Assembly: GCA_030066455.1 (NCBI GenBank)
Contig: JASJBQ010000043.1
Coordinates: 1 to 18,899, forward strand
DNA length: 18,899 bases
Origin: Desulfobacterales bacterium
Lineage (GTDB): Bacteria > Desulfobacterota > Desulfobacteria > Desulfobacterales > UBA5852
Reading direction: 5' to 3'
Part shown: piece after piece, positions 15,349-18,899 of the stretch
Numbering within the stretch: position 1 is the stretch's first letter
Layout of the letters: the number at the start of each line of letters is the position of its first letter
Translations under genes and position numbers: made by a program
The notes under the pieces: generated by a model
What the model was told of the DNA's origin: nothing
The model's database searches: none
The model's input: the letters and a program-made list of their open reading frames with translations, nothing else

Positions 15349-16621
15349 GGCGGCCCGGGTCAGGGGCCACCGGCCCCGCGTGGCGCCGGTAAATCGACGC
15401 CAATTCGCCCACCAGAGCGCGGTTGTCAAATCGCCGCCGGACCGCCTCCAGCCCGTTGGCCATCAGCGTGCGCCGCAGCGCGCCGCTCTCCAGCACGTTG
15501 CGCATGGCCGCCGCCAAGAGACCGGGCCGGCCCGGTTCGACCAGGATGCCGTCGTGACCCGATCGGATGGCTTCCGGGATGGCCGAGAACGCCGTGGCCA
15601 CGACCGGCACCCCCATGGCCATGCTCTCCAGGATCACGTTGGGAATCCCGTCCCGGTCGCCATCGGCGGCCTGCTCGCACCCCAGCACGAAAAGATCGGC
15701 GGCGCGGAAACAACGGCAGACGACCTCGTGCGGACGGGTGCCCAGAAGCCGCGTTTCCGCATCGATACCCAACCCTTGGCGCAGGGCCTCGATTTCCGGC
15801 CGCTGCTCCCCGTCCCCGATCAGTATGTGCCGGAAAACAACGCCCTGATCCTTGAGTTGGCGCAGCGCCCGATAGACCGTTGCCAGGCCCTTTTTGGGCG
15901 TCATGCGCGCAACGGTCAATATCGTGTAGGGGGGCGTGGCCGCGGCTTTGCGCGCCGGGGCCCGAAACAGCTCAAGATCGATGCCGTGATACGCCAGATA
16001 GATCGGTGTCCCGCTGCCGTTGGTGATTTGTCCCAGATGACGGCGGTTGTAATCCGTACAGGTGGCGACAAACCGGGCGGCGGCGGCTTTCTCCGCCAGT
16101 TGGCGCGGATTGGAGGTGTAGATGTCCTTGGCGTGCGCGGTGAAGCTGAAGGGCAGCCCGCTCAGCAAATGACTGAAAAAGGCGACCGAGGCGGGAGAGT
16201 GGGCGAAATGGGCATGCAGATGAAGGCAGCCGCTGCCCCGCAGGAGTTTGCTGCACAGATAGCCCGCCTGGAGAAGATGTTTGATGGTGGCCGATTTGCG
16301 GGTGCGCCGCCAGCGGCGCCAGGCCATTTTCAGGGCGGCGGCATAGCGCGACGGATGGCGGGCCGCCTGAAGGAGATTGTGCCCGCAAAGGGCCGGCAGG
16401 CGCCGGCTGAAAATGGTTTCGGGCAGGTAGTCCACACGCGCCTTGATGCGGTTCACACTCGCGTGGGTGAACGCTTCCCGCGGGCTGCGCATGGAAAAAA
16501 TGCGGATGCGGAACCCGTGCGCCTCGAGCAGCAGGATCTCGTTGGAGATGAAGGTTTCGGAGATTCGCGGGTACCCCTTCAGGATCATGCCGAGGGTGCC
16601 TGACTCAGCAGGCAACGACAT
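15338..16621 (-). CDS. GT4-family glycosyltransferase
   Basis: 427 residues from the ATG at 16621; an AGGAG eight bases upstream supports this start over an open extension to 16690. N-terminal acceptor domain: LKGYPRISETFISNEI (14-29), typical of GT4 enzymes of exopolysaccharide loci, and HLHAHFAHSPA (134-144). C-terminal donor domain: ILTVARMTPKKGL (234-246), HILIGDG (265-271), and DGIPNVILESMAMGVPVVAT (324-343), the E-x7-E region with Asp324 in place of the first Glu. GT4 enzymes of this type retain anomeric configuration and use nucleotide-activated hexoses. The gene overlaps both neighbours (17 bases at its start, 11 at its end), so it is an integral part of the operon. Cytoplasmic or membrane-peripheral; sugar specificity is not predictable. 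Confidence 0.93.
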   Translation of the reverse strand: MSLPAESGTLGMILKGYPRISETFISNEILLLEAHGFRIRIFSMRSPREAFTHASVNRIKARVDYLPETIFSRRLPALCGHNLLQAARHPSRYAAALKMAWRRWRRTRKSATIKHLLQAGYLCSKLLRGSGCLHLHAHFAHSPASVAFFSHLLSGLPFSFTAHAKDIYTSNPRQLAEKAAAARFVATCTDYNRRHLGQITNGSGTPIYLAYHGIDLELFRAPARKAAATPPYTILTVARMTPKKGLATVYRALRQLKDQGVVFRHILIGDGEQRPEIEALRQGLGIDAETRLLGTRPHEVVCRCFRAADLFVLGCEQAADGDRDGIPNVILESMAMGVPVVATAFSAIPEAIRSGHDGILVEPGRPGLLAAAMRNVLESGALRRTLMANGLEAVRRRFDNRALVGELASIYRRHAGPVAPDPGRHDH

Positions 16622-17816
16622 TGCGGTGACTCCTGAAGCGGCGGATGCGGCTGCGCATGGTGTCGATGCCGGTAAAGCGAAAACGGGCAAGGGCGTCGCA
16701 ATAGGCCTGAGGGGCTTCGAGTAGCGCTTCGATTCGTGCCCTGAGCGTCGTCGAGGTGCACTGGTCCCAGGGAATGTAGTCGATCAGGCCCTGGGCGTGG
16801 AAGGTTCGCGCCCGGATGAATTGTTCCAGCCGGGGTTTTTCACGCGGGATGACCAGGCTGGGCGTACCCTGGTTCAGGACTTCGCTCAGGGTGTTGTAAC
16901 CGCCCATGCTGACCACCAGATCGGCCGCCGCCATCAGTTTTTCCATCTGGCGGAAAAACAGAAAAGACGTCGCCCCCTGGCGGCGGGCGCGTTTGAAGAC
17001 GATCTTGCGTTCTTCGCGCGGCATGAAGGGTCCGGTCACCAGGACGCTGCGAAACGGCTTCGAGGCCGCGCCCTGCTCCAGCATGGACAGATAGCTGTCC
17101 ATCAGGGGATAACCATCGCCTCCCCCGCCCGTGGTCAGCACCACGAGTTTTTCGTCCGGGCCGATGCCCATGTCCGCGCGAATGCGCCGGGCCGACTTGC
17201 CGCTGGGCGTTTCCCGGGGAATATAGCCGGTAAACAGCATTTTCTGTTTGACCGGCTCGGGGATGGCATATTCCTCGATGGGGTCGTAGAAGTCCTGATT
17301 GCCGTAAATCCAGATTTCGCTGTAGAGCTCGTCCAGATTGCGATAGACGTTTTTCTTGGCCCAGTCCCGGCGCACGGTATCGGCGTCGTCCATGATGTCG
17401 CGCAGCCCCAGGATGGTGTGGGAATGGGGCAGACAGCGGCGGATCCAGCGCAGGGTGGGCAAAACCTCTTTCTTGAGCCCCAGCGGCTCCTTGTCGACGA
17501 TGAACAGGTGGGGCTGAAACGCCTTGGCCGTGGCCGTGATGATGTTCTTGCGGATGTCCAGCGCGTGCCGGGGATTGATCTTGATCGAAAGGGGGCGGTA
17601 TTCCTCGTTGGTCTTTTTGATCATGCCGGGGATCCGCACGAAATCGATGCGCTCCGGGAACTTGAACCGCCCCGCAATGGGGGAGCCGGTCAGGATCAGG
17701 ATGTTGACCCCGTCGCTGCACAGATGGGAGGCAATGGCCATGGTACGGCGGATATGCCCCAACCCATAAGTGTCGTGGGAATACATCAGAATGTTGAACG
17801 TCCCGTTTTGTCCCAT
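16605..17816 (-). CDS. COG4671-type (GT28-like) glycosyltransferase, first gene of the locus
   Basis: 403 residues. MYSHDTYGLGHIRR (11-24) is the N-terminal glycine-containing loop of this family. LFTGYIPRETPSG (194-206), VVLTTGGGGDGYPLM (225-239), VTGPFMPREER (260-270) and VVSMGGYNTLSEVL (301-314) match the MurG-like C-terminal donor-binding domain; the last block equals SMAGYNTC in the two paralogues encoded further along. It is the most diverged of the three. The ATG at 17816 is preceded by GGAAGGCGGG. It is the first gene of the minus-strand locus and lies just behind a leader hairpin with a T-run. It probably starts or extends the glycan made by this operon; COG4671 members are only 'predicted glycosyltransferases', so donor and acceptor are open. 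Confidence 0.88.
   Translation of the reverse strand: MGQNGTFNILMYSHDTYGLGHIRRTMAIASHLCSDGVNILILTGSPIAGRFKFPERIDFVRIPGMIKKTNEEYRPLSIKINPRHALDIRKNIITATAKAFQPHLFIVDKEPLGLKKEVLPTLRWIRRCLPHSHTILGLRDIMDDADTVRRDWAKKNVYRNLDELYSEIWIYGNQDFYDPIEEYAIPEPVKQKMLFTGYIPRETPSGKSARRIRADMGIGPDEKLVVLTTGGGGDGYPLMDSYLSMLEQGAASKPFRSVLVTGPFMPREERKIVFKRARRQGATSFLFFRQMEKLMAAADLVVSMGGYNTLSEVLNQGTPSLVIPREKPRLEQFIRARTFHAQGLIDYIPWDQCTSTTLRARIEALLEAPQAYCDALARFRFTGIDTMRSRIRRFRSHRNVVAC
16630..16634 (-). promoter_or_regulatory. Ribosome-binding site deciding the GT4 start
   Basis: AGGAG on the minus strand, eight bases before the ATG at 16621 and inside the coding end of the upstream glycosyltransferase gene. It selects this ATG over the longer open frame. 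Confidence 0.6.
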
Positions 17817-17851
17817 CCCGCCTTCCGTGCCTAAACGTTCTGCCGGGCGCT

Positions 17852-17896
17852 AAAAAAAAACGGAGATGAGGGGCTCACGATCCAACAACATCTCCG
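17852..17896 (-). terminator. Leader hairpin with nine-T run (attenuator-like)
   Basis: On the minus strand, CGGAGATG and CATCTCCG (plus coordinates 17889-17896 and 17861-17868) form a perfect 8-base stem with a 20-base loop, followed directly by nine T residues (17852-17860). That is the shape of an intrinsic terminator. No minus-strand gene lies upstream for it to terminate: gatB runs the other way. It sits between the likely promoter and the first glycan gene, so it could act as an attenuator, or block antisense readthrough from the gatB side. Confidence 0.55.
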
Positions 17897-17906
17897 ACCC
17901 TAAATA

Positions 17907-17933
17907 TTTATATGAAATCCAGGGTCATTGCAA
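17907..17933 (-). promoter_or_regulatory. Putative promoter of the glycan locus
   Basis: On the minus strand, TTGCAA (17928-17933) and TATAAA (17907-17912) are separated by 15 bases inside the most AT-rich patch of the region. The spacing is short for sigma-70, so the exact boxes are uncertain. Transcription from here would begin near 17900, just before the leader hairpin. Confidence 0.4.
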
Positions 17934-17996
17934 GACCAAGATCGATTCCGCCGGCACCCGCGAAGCCCCGGCCCTCGCGGCGGGTGGTTAAACGGC

Positions 17997-18025
17997 TTGA
18001 CGGCATGCGGCATATGATGGATGAT
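17997..18025 (+). promoter_or_regulatory. Putative gatB promoter
   Basis: TTGACG (17997-18002) followed after 17 bases by GATGAT (18020-18025), about 108 bases before the gatB start. The -35 box is good and the -10 weak, so this is only a candidate. Confidence 0.3.
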
Positions 18026-18132
18026 ACACGATTCATGATTTCGCGATTTCACGCTCCCGGGAGAATCGCATTGACGTGGTCGGCACCCCCGGGGGGCCTT
18101 CCGTGCTGCCGCCATCGAAACGGGACGTTGCC

Positions 18133-18899
18133 ATGGAATTCGAACCGGTCATTGGACTCGAAGTACACGCCCAGCTCAAGACCCGCACGAAAATCTTCTG
18201 CGGCTGCTCCACGGCTTTCGGCGCACCGCCCAACACGCACGTCTGCCCGGTGTGCCTTGGCCTGCCCGGCGTGCTGCCGGTGCTCAACCGCGAGGTGCTG
18301 GCCTTCAGCCTCCGCATGGCCCTGGCCACCGATTGCCGCATCAACCGTGAAAGCCGCTTCGCCCGCAAGAATTACTTCTATCCGGATCTGCCCAAGGGCT
18401 ACCAGATATCCCAATACGAACGCCCGATTGCCGAACACGGCCGCATCACCATCGAAACCGCGGACGCGGGCACAGCCACCATCGGCATCACCCGCATCCA
18501 CATGGAGGAGGACGCCGGCAAGCTGGTGCACGACCCGGACCACCCGGTCAGCCGGGTCGATCTCAACCGTACGGGTGTCCCCTTGATCGAAATCGTCAGC
18601 GAACCCGACCTGCGCTCACCGGAACAGGCCGGGGCCTACCTGCGCAAACTGCGCACCGTGGTGCGCTATCTTGAGATCTGCGACGGCAACCTCGAAGAGG
18701 GCAGCTTCCGCTGCGACGCCAACGTCAGCCTGCGGCCCCGGGGGGCCGCGACCTTCGGCACCCGCGCCGAGGTCAAGAACCTCAACTCGTTCCGCAACGT
18801 GGAACGCGCCCTGCACTACGAAATCGAGCGCCAACGCGAGCGCCTGCGCGACGGCGAGGCCGTGGTGCAGGAAACCCGGCTCTGGGACCCGGATAAGAA
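18133..18899 (+). CDS. gatB: Asp-tRNA(Asn)/Glu-tRNA(Gln) amidotransferase subunit B, N-terminal 255 residues
   Basis: GatB of the GatCAB complex, which phosphorylates and transamidates misacylated Glu-tRNA(Gln) or Asp-tRNA(Asn) in the cytoplasm. The start [15 protein letters not shown] is the family's signature N-terminus. The zinc-binding cysteines CGC (23-25) and CPVC (38-41) are present, as are [17 protein letters not shown], the HMEEDAGK block, [17 protein letters not shown] and KNLNSFR. The frame is open to the window edge, so about half of the usual ~475-480 residues is missing here. Start ATG 18133 is fixed by the family; the Shine-Dalgarno is weak (GGGA). It is transcribed away from the glycan locus and functionally unrelated to it. 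No gatA or gatC is visible in the window. Confidence 0.97.
   Translation, partial: MEFEPVIGLEVHAQLKTRTKIFCGCSTAFGAPPNTHVCPVCLGLPGVLPVLNREVLAFSLRMALATDCRINRESRFARKNYFYPDLPKGYQISQYERPIAEHGRITIETADAGTATIGITRIHMEEDAGKLVHDPDHPVSRVDLNRTGVPLIEIVSEPDLRSPEQAGAYLRKLRTVVRYLEICDGNLEEGSFRCDANVSLRPRGAATFGTRAEVKNLNSFRNVERALHYEIERQRERLRDGEAVVQETRLWDPDK

Larger units (their letters stand above)
17817..18132. other. Divergent intergenic region between the glycan locus and gatB
   Basis: 316 bases with no credible gene. From left to right it holds the leader of the minus-strand locus (ribosome-binding site, T9 run and hairpin), an AT-rich promoter-like patch at about 17901-17933, an imperfect GC-rich hairpin (CACCCGCGA at 17955-17963 with TCGCGGCGGGTG at 17975-17986, three-base bulge) and a weak plus-strand promoter candidate. 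The short open frames crossing it have no recognisable content. Confidence 0.7.

Noticed and set aside
15269..16603. 444-codon plus-strand open frame opposite the GT4 gene
   Set aside because: The minus-strand GT4 protein has clear family motifs; the antisense translation is rich in Arg, Gly, Pro and Gln without recognisable content.
8204..17816. ABC module as a classical polysaccharide exporter (Wzm/Wzt type) for the glycan genes
   Set aside because: The permeases have FtsX/MacB hallmarks and the ATPase is LolD-like without a carbohydrate-binding C-terminal domain, so it does not fit a glycan exporter.
17912..18586. 224-codon plus-strand open frame across the intergenic region and gatB
   Set aside because: It is out of frame with gatB, whose reading frame from 18133 has unmistakable family motifs; the translation is Ser/Arg/Pro-rich with no known domain.

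Overview
This is a GC-rich bacterial window with one divergent promoter region near its right end. Everything left of about 17.8 kb is encoded on the minus strand in tightly packed, often overlapping genes. A gatB gene leaves on the plus strand at the far right. Base composition, gene style and the mix of families (COG4671-type glycosyltransferases, DUF6785/DUF6784 membrane proteins, FtsX-type ABC parts) suggest a Gram-negative, delta-proteobacterial organism (Desulfobacterota, perhaps Desulfosarcina-like). That placement is a guess from gene content; no rRNA or other taxonomic marker is complete here.

Right end (17.8-18.9 kb): a 316-base divergent intergenic region separates the 5' part of gatB (Asp/Glu-tRNA amidotransferase subunit B) from the minus-strand locus. 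On the minus strand it contains a promoter-like AT-rich patch followed by a hairpin with nine T residues, which looks like an attenuator in the leader of the glycan genes.

Glycan module (9.0-17.8 kb, eight genes in transcription order): a COG4671-type glycosyltransferase, a GT4 glycosyltransferase, a histidine phosphatase, two tandem-duplicated COG4671-type glycosyltransferases, a NodB-like deacetylase without signal peptide, a STELLO/DUF288-like glycosyltransferase, and a two-part protein with a DDD-containing glycosyltransferase-like N-terminus and a DUF7796-like C-terminus. Stops and starts overlap or nearly touch throughout, so this is almost certainly one transcript. It would build a cytoplasmic glycan or glycoconjugate. 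No flippase, polymerase or glycan-type ABC exporter is seen in the window.

ABC/membrane module (1-8.9 kb, same strand, after a gap of about 130 bases): a minimal 232-residue FtsX-type permease, a LolD/MacB-type ATPase, a 1626-residue protein fusing a signal peptide, a PA plus M28-peptidase-like domain, extra membrane helices, an FtsX permease half and a C-terminal soluble domain, then a DUF6785/DUF6784 polytopic protein and the N-terminal part of another polytopic protein that runs off the left edge. The M28-like domain has lost most canonical zinc and catalytic residues. I read this as an asymmetric FtsX-type (mechanotransmission) ABC complex with a built-in peptidase-fold extracytoplasmic domain, co-expressed with two OPT-like membrane proteins. 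It is the strongest candidate in this window for an undescribed system. No tRNA, rRNA, CRISPR array or mobile element was seen.
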